From positions 1 through 40,977 of the forward strand of contig CABUKE010000013.1 in the NCBI GenBank assembly GCA_902492065.1: DNA of 40,977 nucleotides, given 5' to 3'. Under the pieces are notes generated by a model. The model was not told where the DNA came from. It did not search any database and saw only the letters and a list, made by a program, of their open reading frames with translations. The DNA is from an uncultured Eubacteriales bacterium. GTDB lineage: Bacteria; Bacillota; Clostridia; UBA1381; UMGS1253. The position numbers were made by a program, and so were the translations under genes. Below are positions 28,252-37,763 of the stretch, piece by piece (within the stretch, counting starts at the first letter, position 1; every line of letters begins with the position of its first letter).

Positions 28252-31050
28252 ATGTCGGAAAAAGAGAAGAACTATAACGCAACGATAAAGCTGCCGTCGA
28301 CGGATTTCCCGATGCGCGGAAACCTTCCGCAGCGGGAGCCGGAGCTGATCAAAAAGTGGGACGACGAACGGATTTATTATAAAATGATTGACAAAAACCG
28401 CGGCAATCAGAGCTATATTCTGCATGACGGGCCGCCGTATGCGAATGGTGATATCCATATTGGACACTCGCTTGATAAAATTCTGAAGGATTTTGTCATC
28501 AAATATAAAAATATGCGTGGGTTCTTCGCACCGTATGTGCCCGGCTGGGACACACACGGTCTGCCAATTGAGCAGCAGGCCATCAAAAAGCTCGGCATCA
28601 ACCGGCACGAGGCCGGGCCGGTCAAGTTCCGGCAGGCGTGCCGCGAGTTTGCAACAAAATACGTCAACAATCAGAAGGAGCAGTTTAGGCGGCTCGGCGT
28701 ATTGGGCGACTGGGACCATCCATATATGACGTATACAAATGATTTTGTTGCCAAGCAGATTGAGATTTTTGGAGAGATGGCGGAGAAAGGGCTGATTTAT
28801 AAGGGCTTAAAGCCGGTTTACTGGTGCCCGAAATGTGAAACGGCGCTTGCCGAGGCAGAAATCGAGTATGCTGAGGACAAGACAAAATCTATTTATGTAA
28901 AGTTTGCAGTCAAAGATGATAAGGGCAAGTTTGCCGGCTTGGAAAATGTTTATTTTGTAATCTGGACGACGACGACATGGACGCTGCCGGGCAACGTAGC
29001 AATCTGCCTGAATCCGGACTTTGAATATGCAGCAATTAAAGTAAAGAATGGCGAAATATACATTGTTGCTAAGGAATTGATCGACAGCGTATGCGCTGCG
29101 ACTGGCATTGAAAGCTACGAGATCGTGGGCGAGTATTTGGGCCGCGACCTTGAGTATATCACGTGCAGGCATCCGTTCATTGACCGGGAGTCGCTCGTAA
29201 TTTTGGGCGACCACGTTACGCTTGACGCCGGCACAGGCTGTGTCCACACCGCGCCGGGCCACGGCGTGGAAGACTATATTGCGTGCCTGAATTATGACGT
29301 AGAAACCGTTGTGCCCGTAGATGCAAGAGGCTATCTCAATGAGTTGGCCGGCGAGTTCGAGGGGGTGTATTACGCGGATTCCAATGAGAAGATTTTGGAT
29401 AAGCTGCGGGAGACGGACAGTCTGCTCGCGGCGGTGGAGATTATCCACCAGTATCCGCACTGCTGGCGCTGTGATGACCCGATTATCTTCCGTGCGGCGG
29501 AACAGTGGTTTGCGTCGGTTGACAAAATCAAGGATGCGGCTGTCGATGCGATTAATCAGGTGAAGTGGATACCCGCATGGGGCCAGGACCGCATTACGTC
29601 AATGGTGCGCGACCGTAACGACTGGTGTATCTCGCGCCAGAGAATGTGGGGCGTTGGCATTCCGATTTTCTACTGTAAAGAATGTGGGAAAGAGCTGATT
29701 AACCGCGAAACGATTAAGCGGATTGCCGATGTAGTGCGGGAGCAGGGGTCGGATGCGTGGTATGCGCTGGATGCAAAGGAAATACTGGGCGATGGTTTCA
29801 AGTGTGAGGCTTGCGGCTGTACCGAGTTTACCAAGGAAAAGGACATTATGGACGTGTGGTTTGACAGCGGCTCGTCGCACATTGCCGTATGCGAGAACCA
29901 TCCCGATTTGTCCTGGCCGCCGGATTTGTATTCGGAAGGGCAGGACCAGTACCGCGGCTGGTTCCAGTCGTCGCTTCTGACAAGCGTTGCGACGCGCGGC
30001 CGTGCACCGTACAGCGAGGTGCTGACGCATGGGTTCGTAGTGGACGGCGAAGGGAAAAAGATGTCCAAGTCGAAGGGCAATTCTGTTTCGCCGATGGAAA
30101 TCGTGAAAAAATACGGCGCGGAAATCCTGCGTCTATGGGTTGCATCGTCTGACTTTAAGAGTGACATCCGGATTTCGGATGATATGCTCAAGCAGCTCTC
30201 CGAGGGCTACCGCAAAATCCGCAACACAGCGCGGTATATTTTGGGGAATCTTTCTGATTTTGACCCGAATACAGACATGGTTGATTACAAAGACATGCTT
30301 GAAATAGACCGCTGGGCGCTGATGCGCTTAAATGACGTAGTGAAGAAGTCGCTTGCGGCGTATGATTCGTATGAATATTATGTACTTTATCATGCGGTGC
30401 ATAACTTCTGCGTGGTTGATATGAGCAGTTTCTATCTCGATATTATCAAGGATCGGTTGTATACAGAGGAGGCAAACGGTTTGAAGCGGCGCAGCGCGCA
30501 GACGGCAATGTACCGCATCCTCGACACGCTGGCGCGTCTGCTTGCTCCGATCCTGGCCTATACGACGGAGGAAATATGGTCGTATTTGCCACACCTTGCG
30601 TCGCACGACACGGAAAGCGTGCTGTTCAATCGTATGCCGGAGTATGACGCGCAGCTTGCAGATGATGCCCTGGCGGAAAAGTGGGATAAGGTCATTGCAA
30701 TCCGCGCAGATGTGCTCAAGGCGTTGGAAGAGGCGCGTGCAGAGAAAGTAATCGGTCAGTCGCTTGCGGCGGATGTTACGGTTTATGCGGATGAAAAGAC
30801 AAAAGCATTTTTGTCGGAGATGAAGGACGAACTCGCGACGATATTTATCGTGTCGCGCGTTGCGCTGGCTGACTTGGCGGACGCACCGGAGGGTGCGGTA
30901 AGCGGCGAGCTTGTTAAGACGCTGGTTGCACCGGCGGCGGGAGAGAAGTGTGAACGCTGCTGGATTTATACCGACGACATCGGCAACGATGCAACGCACC
31001 CGACGCTGTGCGCACGCTGTGCGGGCGTGGTGTCCAAGATAGAGGAATAA
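28252..31050 (+). CDS. ileS: Isoleucyl-tRNA synthetase
   Basis: The 932-residue class I synthetase has HIGH at 69-72 ('GDIHIGHSL'), KMSKS at 603-607, the editing domain between with 'IWTTTTWTLPGN' and 'HTAPGHGVEDY', and a C-terminal zinc site (CERCW ... CARC, about 900-925). The length and zinc end are of the usual bacterial type rather than the mupirocin-resistant eukaryote-like type. It starts 17 bases after divIVA with AAAGGACGAGGAAAG upstream. No T-box fits in that gap, so its control must come from upstream. Confidence 0.98.
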   Translation: MSEKEKNYNATIKLPSTDFPMRGNLPQREPELIKKWDDERIYYKMIDKNRGNQSYILHDGPPYANGDIHIGHSLDKILKDFVIKYKNMRGFFAPYVPGWDTHGLPIEQQAIKKLGINRHEAGPVKFRQACREFATKYVNNQKEQFRRLGVLGDWDHPYMTYTNDFVAKQIEIFGEMAEKGLIYKGLKPVYWCPKCETALAEAEIEYAEDKTKSIYVKFAVKDDKGKFAGLENVYFVIWTTTTWTLPGNVAICLNPDFEYAAIKVKNGEIYIVAKELIDSVCAATGIESYEIVGEYLGRDLEYITCRHPFIDRESLVILGDHVTLDAGTGCVHTAPGHGVEDYIACLNYDVETVVPVDARGYLNELAGEFEGVYYADSNEKILDKLRETDSLLAAVEIIHQYPHCWRCDDPIIFRAAEQWFASVDKIKDAAVDAINQVKWIPAWGQDRITSMVRDRNDWCISRQRMWGVGIPIFYCKECGKELINRETIKRIADVVREQGSDAWYALDAKEILGDGFKCEACGCTEFTKEKDIMDVWFDSGSSHIAVCENHPDLSWPPDLYSEGQDQYRGWFQSSLLTSVATRGRAPYSEVLTHGFVVDGEGKKMSKSKGNSVSPMEIVKKYGAEILRLWVASSDFKSDIRISDDMLKQLSEGYRKIRNTARYILGNLSDFDPNTDMVDYKDMLEIDRWALMRLNDVVKKSLAAYDSYEYYVLYHAVHNFCVVDMSSFYLDIIKDRLYTEEANGLKRRSAQTAMYRILDTLARLLAPILAYTTEEIWSYLPHLASHDTESVLFNRMPEYDAQLADDALAEKWDKVIAIRADVLKALEEARAEKVIGQSLAADVTVYADEKTKAFLSEMKDELATIFIVSRVALADLADAPEGAVSGELVKTLVAPAAGEKCERCWIYTDDIGNDATHPTLCARCAGVVSKIEE

Positions 31051-31066
31051 TCCACAGGCAGATGAT

Positions 31067-31099
31067 GGGGAAGGCAGGTGTCTGCCTTCCCCTCGTTTT
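31067..31099 (+). terminator. Intrinsic terminator of the division/ileS transcript
   Basis: A perfect 11-bp GC-rich stem (31067-31077 with 31082-31092, GGGGAAGGCAG) with a GTGT loop is followed by TCGTTTT, 17 bases after the ileS stop. Confidence 0.9.
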
Positions 31100-31107
31100 A
31101 TCTTAAG

Positions 31108-31136
31108 TTGGATGTCCTGCTCATAGGGATTATAAT
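31108..31136 (+). promoter_or_regulatory. Promoter of aroB-lspA-rluD
   Basis: TTGGAT (31108-31113) and perfect TATAAT (31131-31136) with a 17-base spacer, 72 bases before aroB. Confidence 0.7.
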
Positions 31137-31207
31137 TAACTATATGGCGTTGAATTACTGTAAAAGCGAATGATAATTAGTTCTTAAACAGGAAATGGAG
31201 TACAATT

Positions 31208-32293
31208 ATGCAAACACTTCATCTTGATTTTGGAAAAAGAAGTTATGATATCATAATCAGCGATTCCTTTGCGGAGTTTCCGCGCACGTTTTCCGCGGCG
31301 TGTGGCGGCAAGGTGCTAATTGTGTCGGACTCAAATGTTGCGCCGCTGTATCTGGACGAAGTGCGGCGGTTGTTGTACTGCGCGGGGTTCAGCCGGGAAA
31401 GCACGGCGGATATCGTCATAGAGGCGGGCGAGCAGAGCAAGAATATGGAGGTTCTGCAAACGATTTACGACGCGTGCATCCGTCACGGGATGGACCGGAA
31501 AAGCACGGTTCTTGCGCTTGGCGGCGGCGTAGTCGGCGATATGGCGGGCTATGCGGCGGCAACGTATATGCGTGGAATATCGTTTGTGCAGGTTCCAACC
31601 ACACTTTTGGCGCAGACGGACAGCAGCGTAGGCGGCAAGGTTGGGATTGACTATGCCGGGGTGAAAAACATTGTCGGCGCGTTCAAGCAGCCTGCGCTGG
31701 TATACATCAATACGAATACGCTCAAAACGCTCCCGAAACGGGAAATTGCTGCCGGTATGGCGGAGGTTATCAAGTACGGTTTTATCAAAAACGCCGCATT
31801 TTTGGAATACCTGGATGAAAAGCGCGACAAGGTCAATGCGCTGGATGCAGAAACGATGCAGACGGTGATATACAATTGCTGCGCCGTTAAGGCCGCCGTC
31901 GTCCAGCAGGATGAAACGGAAACCGGTCTGCGTGCGATTCTAAATTTTGGCCACACGGTTGGTCACGGAATTGAAAGCGCGAAAAACTTCGCGCTGCTGC
32001 ATGGCGAATGTGTTGCGCTCGGTATGCTTGCCGCGTTGGACATTGCGCTGGGGCGCGGGTACGTCAGCGAAGCTGATTTGAACAAGTGTCGGAACCTGCT
32101 GCGTGCGTATAACCTTCCGGAAAAGACGGACGGAATCAGCACAAAGCTGGTGCTCGACTACATGAAAAACGATAAAAAGAAGGAAAATGGCAGCCTGCGC
32201 TTTGTTCTGCCGCGTCCGGTTGGGGCGGCGGATATTTATACCGATGTGACGCAGGCAGAGCTTACACATGCGGTTGAAGCGGTACTGGAATAA
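31208..32293 (+). CDS. aroB: 3-dehydroquinate synthase
   Basis: This 361-residue enzyme closes DAHP to 3-dehydroquinate in the shikimate pathway. The NAD-binding 'LALGGGVVGDMAGYAAATYMRG' and 'VPTTLLAQTDSSVGGKVGID' are clear. Zinc ligands lie in 'GMAEVIKYG', 'FGHTVGHGIE' and 'LHGECVALG'. No other shikimate gene is adjacent. GAAATGGAG lies 8 bases before the ATG. It appears to be the first gene of an aroB-lspA-rluD unit. Confidence 0.97.
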   Translation: MQTLHLDFGKRSYDIIISDSFAEFPRTFSAACGGKVLIVSDSNVAPLYLDEVRRLLYCAGFSRESTADIVIEAGEQSKNMEVLQTIYDACIRHGMDRKSTVLALGGGVVGDMAGYAAATYMRGISFVQVPTTLLAQTDSSVGGKVGIDYAGVKNIVGAFKQPALVYINTNTLKTLPKREIAAGMAEVIKYGFIKNAAFLEYLDEKRDKVNALDAETMQTVIYNCCAVKAAVVQQDETETGLRAILNFGHTVGHGIESAKNFALLHGECVALGMLAALDIALGRGYVSEADLNKCRNLLRAYNLPEKTDGISTKLVLDYMKNDKKKENGSLRFVLPRPVGAADIYTDVTQAELTHAVEAVLE

Positions 32294-32312
32294 TGAATAA
32301 GGCGGTTGGAAC

Positions 32313-32777
32313 ATGATATTGTATGGCATATTGGGCATATTGCTGGTTGTGGCGGATCAGCTTACGAAATACTGGGCGAAAAACGCTCTTGCAAACGGAG
32401 CTACGGTGGACTTTATCCCGCATGTGATGGATTTTGTCTATGTGGAAAACCGCGGCGCAGCGTTTGGAATTTTACAGGATACGCGTTGGCTGTTGATTGG
32501 ACTGACGGTTGTGGTGCTTGGACTTCTCCTGTTTTATGCGTTTCAAACCAAAAAGCGACATCCGGTGTTTTTGCTCTCGGTCGCGCTGATTGTTGCGGGC
32601 GGAATTGGAAACCTGATTGACCGTCTGTTTTTTGGCTATGTCACGGACTTTCTGCATTTGCTCTTTATGGAGTTTCCGTGCTTTAACCTCGCGGATGTAT
32701 GTGTCTGCGTGGGCGGCGCGTTGATTGTGATTTATCTGCTGTTTCTGGACAGACCAGCACAGTCGGAAAAAGGGTGA
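32313..32777 (+). CDS. lspA: Lipoprotein signal peptidase
   Basis: The 154-residue membrane protease has four transmembrane helices and both catalytic aspartates: in 'IGNLIDRLFFGYVTDFL' and 'FNLADVCVCVGG'. 'NRGAAFGIL' is also characteristic. It removes signal peptides from diacylglyceryl prolipoproteins. It starts 19 bases after aroB, and its tail encodes the ribosome binding site of rluD. Confidence 0.97.
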   Translation: MILYGILGILLVVADQLTKYWAKNALANGATVDFIPHVMDFVYVENRGAAFGILQDTRWLLIGLTVVVLGLLLFYAFQTKKRHPVFLLSVALIVAGGIGNLIDRLFFGYVTDFLHLLFMEFPCFNLADVCVCVGGALIVIYLLFLDRPAQSEKG

Positions 32778-32782
32778 ACGGT

Positions 32783-33706
32783 ATGGAAGAAGAATTATTC
32801 TTAACCGTAGAGCAAAACGACGGGGGTAAGCGGCTTGATGCATTTGTGGGAGGCGCTGCCCCCTCTTTGTCGCGCTCGCATGCGGTAAAGCTGATTGAAG
32901 CGGGCTATGTCACACGGAACGGCGTAGTGCTTAATAAAAAATATAAGGTACAGCCGGGCGAGCAAATCCGCGTCGTCGTCCCTCCCGCGCAGGAATACAG
33001 CGTAGAGGCGCAGGCGATTCCGCTCGACATTGTATATGAGGATGATGACCTGCTTGTGATTAACAAGCCGCAGGGGATGGTTGTCCATCCTGCGCCGGGA
33101 AACTACGACGGGACGCTGGTCAATGCGCTGATGGAGCATTGCAAAGGCACGCTCTCCGGTATCAACGGCGTTATGCGCCCGGGAATTGTACACCGGATTG
33201 ACAAGGACACGTCGGGGCTTTTACTGGTGGCAAAAAACGATGCTGCGCACGTATTTTTATCAGAACAGCTCAAAGACCGGAGCCTCTCGCGGGAGTATGC
33301 CGCGCTTGTGAACGGCAACATCAAACAGGACGCGCTCACGCTCGACTATCCGATTGGGCGTAATCCGTCCGACCGGAAAAAGATGTGTGTGACGACGCAA
33401 CATGCGCGCGAGGCTGTTACGCATGTCACGGTGCAGGAGCGGTTTGGACGGTATACGCTCGTAACGTGTAAGCTGCAAACCGGGCGTACGCACCAAATCC
33501 GCGTTCATATGGCCTATGTCGGCCACAGTGTCGTAGGCGATAAGACCTACGGCATAAAAAAAGAAGCGTTTAAGTTGGACGGACAGCTTTTGCACGCACA
33601 GAAAATACAATTTATTCATCCGGTAACGCGTGAGAAAATGCAGTTTGCGGCGCCACTACCTGATTATTTTGTCAAAGTATTGGAAAGACTACGGAAAGGA
33701 AACTGA
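32783..33706 (+). CDS. rluD: RluA/RluD-family 23S rRNA pseudouridine synthase
   Basis: The 307-residue protein has an N-terminal S4 domain (about 15-75) and a catalytic domain with the signature 'GIVHRIDKDTSGLLLVAK' (Asp140 catalytic). 'LQTGRTHQIRVHM' follows further on. The lspA-rluD pairing is typical of Firmicutes. The ATG at 32783 follows AAAGGGTGA, which contains the lspA stop. The exact target uridines cannot be inferred. Confidence 0.95.
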   Translation: MEEELFLTVEQNDGGKRLDAFVGGAAPSLSRSHAVKLIEAGYVTRNGVVLNKKYKVQPGEQIRVVVPPAQEYSVEAQAIPLDIVYEDDDLLVINKPQGMVVHPAPGNYDGTLVNALMEHCKGTLSGINGVMRPGIVHRIDKDTSGLLLVAKNDAAHVFLSEQLKDRSLSREYAALVNGNIKQDALTLDYPIGRNPSDRKKMCVTTQHAREAVTHVTVQERFGRYTLVTCKLQTGRTHQIRVHMAYVGHSVVGDKTYGIKKEAFKLDGQLLHAQKIQFIHPVTREKMQFAAPLPDYFVKVLERLRKGN

Positions 33707-33724
33707 GAACTGGACGTGGTATGG

Positions 33725-34633
33725 ATGAAGAAATCGACGGCAAATTTGCTCCTGCTTCTTATTGCAATATTTTGGGGATCCGGCTTTATCGTGGTGAAAA
33801 TATGTCTTGACCTCGGTATTTCGGCGGGACTTGTTAATGTTTTCCGGGGCGGCGTGTTTGCCGTGCTTTCCCTGATTTTCTTCGGCAAACATATTGTCAA
33901 GATGGACCGGCGGGATTTGCTGATTGGAACAATAGCAGGAATCTGTAATTTCGGCGGCATGTTTTTACAGACGATTGGCGTACAGTATACAACACCGTCG
34001 AACAATGCTTTCTTTGCCTCCACCTATGTGGTTATGGTTCCGTTTTTAGCCTGGATAATGGCCGGGAAAAAGCCGGCCGGGCGCAACTTTCTTTCCATTG
34101 CAATATGTTTGGCTGGTCTGGTAATCCTGTCCGGCATCCTCTCCAGCGGCCTTTCCTTCAATTTGGGTGATATTTTCTCTCTTTGCAGTGCGCTTTTGTA
34201 TGGAATAACCATTGTTTATCTCGGCTACCATACAAAGGAGATTCACTTTTCCGCCGTGGCATTTATGCTGGGTGTGGTACAGGCTGTGGGCGGACTTGGC
34301 TATTGCTTCGTGATGGGTGACTTTGCCGCGCCGGGGACGGATTGGGCTGTTGCGATTTGGCCGCTTTTGTATTTGGGAGCGGTCTGCTCGTTTGTCGCAC
34401 AGACAATTCAAGTGGCCGCACAGCGGCACACTTCTGCGACGTCTGCGGGGCTGATTATGATGCTGGAGGGATTCTTTGGCAGCGTCATCTCCGTTCTGAT
34501 TGGCTTTGAGGCACTGTCCGTGCAGCTACTGATTGGCGGCGCGTTGATTATGTTGTCCATTGTCTTTGCTGAGGCGGATTTGCCCGCAATGTTTGCGCGC
34601 CTGCGCGCGAACCATGCCGCGCAGCACCGGTGA
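33725..34633 (+). CDS. EamA-domain transporter (drug/metabolite transporter superfamily)
   Basis: About 302 residues with ten predicted transmembrane helices in two EamA repeats (about 4-135 and 145-290). 'LLLLIAIFWGSGFIVVKI' at the start and 'YTTPSNNAFFASTYVVMVPFLAW' are typical. It probably exports or imports an amino acid or other metabolite; the substrate cannot be told. It starts 18 bases after rluD. An in-frame GTG at 33716 is an alternative start; neither has a clear ribosome binding site (weak TGGACGTGG, or AAAGGA farther upstream). Confidence 0.9.
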   Translation: MKKSTANLLLLLIAIFWGSGFIVVKICLDLGISAGLVNVFRGGVFAVLSLIFFGKHIVKMDRRDLLIGTIAGICNFGGMFLQTIGVQYTTPSNNAFFASTYVVMVPFLAWIMAGKKPAGRNFLSIAICLAGLVILSGILSSGLSFNLGDIFSLCSALLYGITIVYLGYHTKEIHFSAVAFMLGVVQAVGGLGYCFVMGDFAAPGTDWAVAIWPLLYLGAVCSFVAQTIQVAAQRHTSATSAGLIMMLEGFFGSVISVLIGFEALSVQLLIGGALIMLSIVFAEADLPAMFARLRANHAAQHR

Positions 34634-34671
34634 GCCGCGATAAAAATTTACGCGAACTTTATCAAAAAGTG

Positions 34672-34700
34672 TGGACAAACGGGGTACGGTCTGATATAAT
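34672..34700 (+). promoter_or_regulatory. Promoter of the pyr operon
   Basis: TGGACA (34672-34677) and perfect TATAAT (34695-34700) with a 17-base spacer, about 38 bases after the transporter stop. Confidence 0.8.
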
Positions 34701-34706
34701 ATTCCA

Positions 34707-34850
34707 AAAGAAATAGGTTCCCTTTGTTTTAGCGGCCTTTAAATCGGTACTGAGAGACTGATAAGGCATTTATATTTAAGCTAAAGGGTTTGTTTTGCTT
34801 GGATATATTGCTTTTATGCTTTTTGCCGGTTTTGGCAAAAAGCTTTTTTT
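34707..34850 (+). promoter_or_regulatory. PyrR attenuator leader of the pyr operon
   Basis: The leader contains a PyrR-binding stem-loop: 'GAGAGACTGATAAGG' (34752-34766) matches the conserved loop of the Bacillus anti-antiterminators (GAGAGGCUGAxAAGG). It is held in a stem whose outer arms CCCTTT...TAGC (34720-34733) and GCTAAAGGG (34780-34788) pair with a small bulge. An intrinsic terminator follows. With UMP bound, PyrR should stabilise this stem and cause termination before pyrR; with little UMP, transcription continues. The mechanism is known from Bacillus; the match is by eye. Confidence 0.85.
34818..34850 (+). terminator. Attenuator terminator ahead of pyrR
   Basis: A perfect 10-bp stem (34818-34827 with 34834-34843, GCTTTTTGCC) is followed by seven T; it lies 59 bases before the pyrR start and is the regulated element of the leader. 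Confidence 0.92.
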
Positions 34851-34908
34851 ATGCCACATAGAGGTATGCCGCACAGAGGGGAAAAGAGAACGCGAAAGGA
34901 TGGTTGCG

Positions 34909-35457
34909 GTGACGGGAGAAAATATCAAAGCGCAAATCATGGACGAAGCGGCGATACGTCGGGCGCAGAGCCGGATTGCGCACGAAATCATTGAGAAAAA
35001 CCAGGGAATGGACGGAGTCTGTCTGATTGGGATCCAGCGGCGCGGCGTGGTGCTGGCACAGGAGATTGCCGAGCGGATAAAAGGTGTGGAGGCGTGTGAA
35101 GTGCCGACAGGGATTTTGGACATAACGCTCTACCGCGACGACTTGAGCATGCTGTCGGAGCACCCGACCATCAACGGGAGCGACATTGGCTTTTCCATCA
35201 ATGGCAAAACACTTGTGCTGGTGGACGATGTTCTCTATACGGGCCGCACAGTCCGCGCGGCGATTGACGCACTGATGGATATGGGCCGCCCGGCGGCAAT
35301 TCAGCTTGCGGTGTTGATCGACCGCGGCCACCGCGAGCTTCCTATACGCGCGGATTATGTCGGTAAAAATGTGCCGACCTCGCGCAGCGAGGTGGTGCAT
35401 GTGGAATTTACGAAGTTTGATGGGCAGGACCGGGTTGTTATCACAGACCGGGCGTAA
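34909..35457 (+). CDS. pyrR: PyrR, uracil phosphoribosyltransferase / pyr attenuation regulator
   Basis: The 182-residue protein binds UMP and the pyr leader RNA, and has uracil phosphoribosyltransferase activity. The PRPP loop 'LVLVDDVLYTGRTVRAA' and 'VLIDRGHRELPIRADYVGKNVPTSRSEVV' are diagnostic. The GTG at 34909 is chosen: AAAGGA ends 8 bases before it, and the length then equals Bacillus PyrR (181). An in-frame ATG at 34900 overlaps that ribosome binding site. It is the first gene after the attenuator, so it controls itself and the operon. Confidence 0.96.
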   Translation: MTGENIKAQIMDEAAIRRAQSRIAHEIIEKNQGMDGVCLIGIQRRGVVLAQEIAERIKGVEACEVPTGILDITLYRDDLSMLSEHPTINGSDIGFSINGKTLVLVDDVLYTGRTVRAAIDALMDMGRPAAIQLAVLIDRGHRELPIRADYVGKNVPTSRSEVVHVEFTKFDGQDRVVITDRA

Positions 35458-35483
35458 CAAATGTTTCAGTCAGAAAGGAATGG

Positions 35484-36425
35484 ATGATTATGATAGGAAA
35501 CAAAAAGGACTTGCTGGGGCTGAAGGATTTGTCGGCGGAGGAAATTCGCTATATCTTAAAGAATGCGGAAACCATGAAGTACATCCTGCTCCAGAACAAT
35601 AAAAAAACGCCGCATTTGCAGGGTAAGTCAGTAATAACGCTCTTTTATGAGAATTCGACGCGCACCCGGCTCTCGTTTGAGCTTGCGGCAAAGTACATGG
35701 GTGCGAGCGCGGCGAACGTATCGGCGAGCTCGTCGAGTGTGCGCAAGGGTGAAACGCTGATTGACACCGCGCGTACGATTGATGCGATGGGAACGGACAT
35801 TATTATTCTGCGCCATTCGATGAGCGGCGCACCGCATCTGATTGCTAAAAATGTAAAGGCATCGGTCATTAATGCGGGCGATGGTATGAACGAGCACCCC
35901 ACGCAGGCGCTTTTGGACGCATTTACAATTATGCAATACAAGGGCGGCTTTGAAGGATTAAAGGTTGCAATTGTAGGCGACATTATGCACAGCCGCGTGG
36001 TGCGCAGCAATATCTATGCGCTCACCAAACTTGGCGCACGCGTTGCGCTGGGTGGGCCGGCAACGCTCCTTCCAAAGGGAATTGAGGGACCCGGCGTGGA
36101 AGTGTTCGACAATGTGCAGGAGGCGCTTTTAGACGCGGACGTTGTAATGGGGCTGCGGATGCAGCTTGAGCGGCAGAGGAGCGGCCTTGTGCCCAGCATA
36201 CGGGAGTATGCGCGCTTCTTTGGTGTGGACGACCGGCGGCTCGCCTTTGCAAAACGAGACGCGCTTTTGCTGCATCCGGGCCCGGTGAACCGTGGATTTG
36301 AACTGACAAGCAGCATTGTCGACGGGGAGCAGTCGGCCATTAACGAACAGGTGACAAACGGCGTTGCAGTGCGGATGGCTGTTTTGTATCTGCTGGCGAG
36401 AAAGGGCTCTGTGCCGGAACTGTAA
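35484..36425 (+). CDS. pyrB: Aspartate carbamoyltransferase, catalytic subunit
   Basis: The 313-residue protein joins carbamoyl phosphate and aspartate. The carbamoyl-phosphate motif 'FYENSTRTRLSFELA', 'SSSVRKGETLIDT', 'NAGDGMNEHPTQALLD' and 'LHPGPVNRG' are all there. The regulatory chain pyrI is absent, as in most Firmicutes, so it is probably an unregulated trimer. AGAAAGGA lies 5 bases before the ATG at 35484. Confidence 0.98.
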   Translation: MIMIGNKKDLLGLKDLSAEEIRYILKNAETMKYILLQNNKKTPHLQGKSVITLFYENSTRTRLSFELAAKYMGASAANVSASSSSVRKGETLIDTARTIDAMGTDIIILRHSMSGAPHLIAKNVKASVINAGDGMNEHPTQALLDAFTIMQYKGGFEGLKVAIVGDIMHSRVVRSNIYALTKLGARVALGGPATLLPKGIEGPGVEVFDNVQEALLDADVVMGLRMQLERQRSGLVPSIREYARFFGVDDRRLAFAKRDALLLHPGPVNRGFELTSSIVDGEQSAINEQVTNGVAVRMAVLYLLARKGSVPEL

Positions 36426-36452
36426 GAGAAAGGTACGAAAGGTGGGAACATC

Positions 36453-37745
36453 ATGAAAATATTAATCAAAGGCGGGCGTGTCATTGACCCGGCGAATCAC
36501 ATGGACGAAGTGACGGATATTTACATCAATCATGGAATGATTGAGGAGATTGGGACGGAACTTGACCCGGAAGGATTGGAGATTGAGGTTATCGACGCGG
36601 CGGGGCTTGTTGTTGCACCGGGCTTGATTGACATGCACACGCACCTGCGCGAACCGGGGTTCGAATATAAAGAGGACATTGAGAGCGGGACGCGCGCGGC
36701 GGCGATGGGCGGCTTTACGTCGATTGCGTGTATGCCGAACACAGACCCGCCGATTGACAATGCGGCCCTGGTGGAATATATTTTGCTGAAAGCAAAGTCG
36801 GTCGGCAAAGTAAACGTCTATCCGATCGGCTGTATTTCCAAAGGGCAGAAGGGCGAGGAGCTGGCGCAGATTGGCGAGCTCAAGTTTGCCGGCGCAGTTG
36901 CGGTAAGCGACGACGGCCGCCCGGTGGAGAATGCGTTTTTGATGAAACATGCACTCCAATATGCCAATACGTTTGATATTACGGTCATCTCGCACTGTGA
37001 GGAGCTGAGCCTGACCGACGGCGGCAGCGCGAATGAGGGGGCAATGGCGACGAGCCTCGGCCTGCGCGGGATTACACCGGCGGCGGAGGAGGTCATGGTT
37101 GCACGCGATGTGCTGCTTGCGGAAAATGAGGGCGTGCCGGTGCATGTCGCCCATATTAGCACAAAGCGCAGCGTGGAAATCATCCGGGGTGCAAAGGCGC
37201 GCGGCGCAAAGGTGACGTGTGAAACGTGCCCGCACTACTTTACGCTGACAGATGCGGCGATTGAGGGCTTTAATACGAATGCGAAAATGAATCCCCCGCT
37301 ACGGACAGAGGAGGACCGGCTGGCCATTATTGAGGGTCTGCGCGACGGGACAATTGACGTCATTGCGACCGACCATGCGCCGCACCATATCGACGAGAAA
37401 AACTGCGAGTTTGCCCTCGCGGCGAACGGCATTGTCGGGCTGGAAACGTCGCTGCCGCTCTGTATCACGTATCTTGTGGACACGGGCGTGCTGACGCTGG
37501 ACGAGCTTTTAAAGAAGATGTGCGTCAACCCGGCGAACATCCTCGGCTTAAACAAGGGGAGCCTGTCGGTGGGCCGCCCGGCGGATATTGTCGTGTTCGA
37601 CCCAAAGGAGACGTATACAGTCGATGTAAACAGCTTCCAGTCAAAGGGGAAAAATTCGCCCTACGATGGCTATAAATTGAACGGAACGGTCAAATATACG
37701 GTTGTAAACGGCGAAATCGTTGTAAATCAGGGCGTATTGCTGTAA
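36453..37745 (+). CDS. pyrC: Dihydroorotase
   Basis: The 430-residue amidohydrolase cyclises carbamoyl aspartate to dihydroorotate. Metal sites are visible: 'DMHTHLREPG' (His62, His64), a later 'SHCEE', 'HVAHISTK', and the catalytic Asp in 'IATDHAPHH'. The long form (about 425) fits the type I class of Gram-positives. It follows pyrB by 27 bases. Overall conservation makes an allantoinase or hydantoinase unlikely in this operon. Confidence 0.97.
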   Translation: MKILIKGGRVIDPANHMDEVTDIYINHGMIEEIGTELDPEGLEIEVIDAAGLVVAPGLIDMHTHLREPGFEYKEDIESGTRAAAMGGFTSIACMPNTDPPIDNAALVEYILLKAKSVGKVNVYPIGCISKGQKGEELAQIGELKFAGAVAVSDDGRPVENAFLMKHALQYANTFDITVISHCEELSLTDGGSANEGAMATSLGLRGITPAAEEVMVARDVLLAENEGVPVHVAHISTKRSVEIIRGAKARGAKVTCETCPHYFTLTDAAIEGFNTNAKMNPPLRTEEDRLAIIEGLRDGTIDVIATDHAPHHIDEKNCEFALAANGIVGLETSLPLCITYLVDTGVLTLDELLKKMCVNPANILGLNKGSLSVGRPADIVVFDPKETYTVDVNSFQSKGKNSPYDGYKLNGTVKYTVVNGEIVVNQGVLL

Positions 37746-37763
37746 AAAGAGGGAGGAATCGCA

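Noticed and set aside
31051..31207. Extra small RNA in the ileS-aroB gap
   Set aside because: The hairpin is a plain terminator and the rest is the aroB promoter and leader; no further structure stands out.
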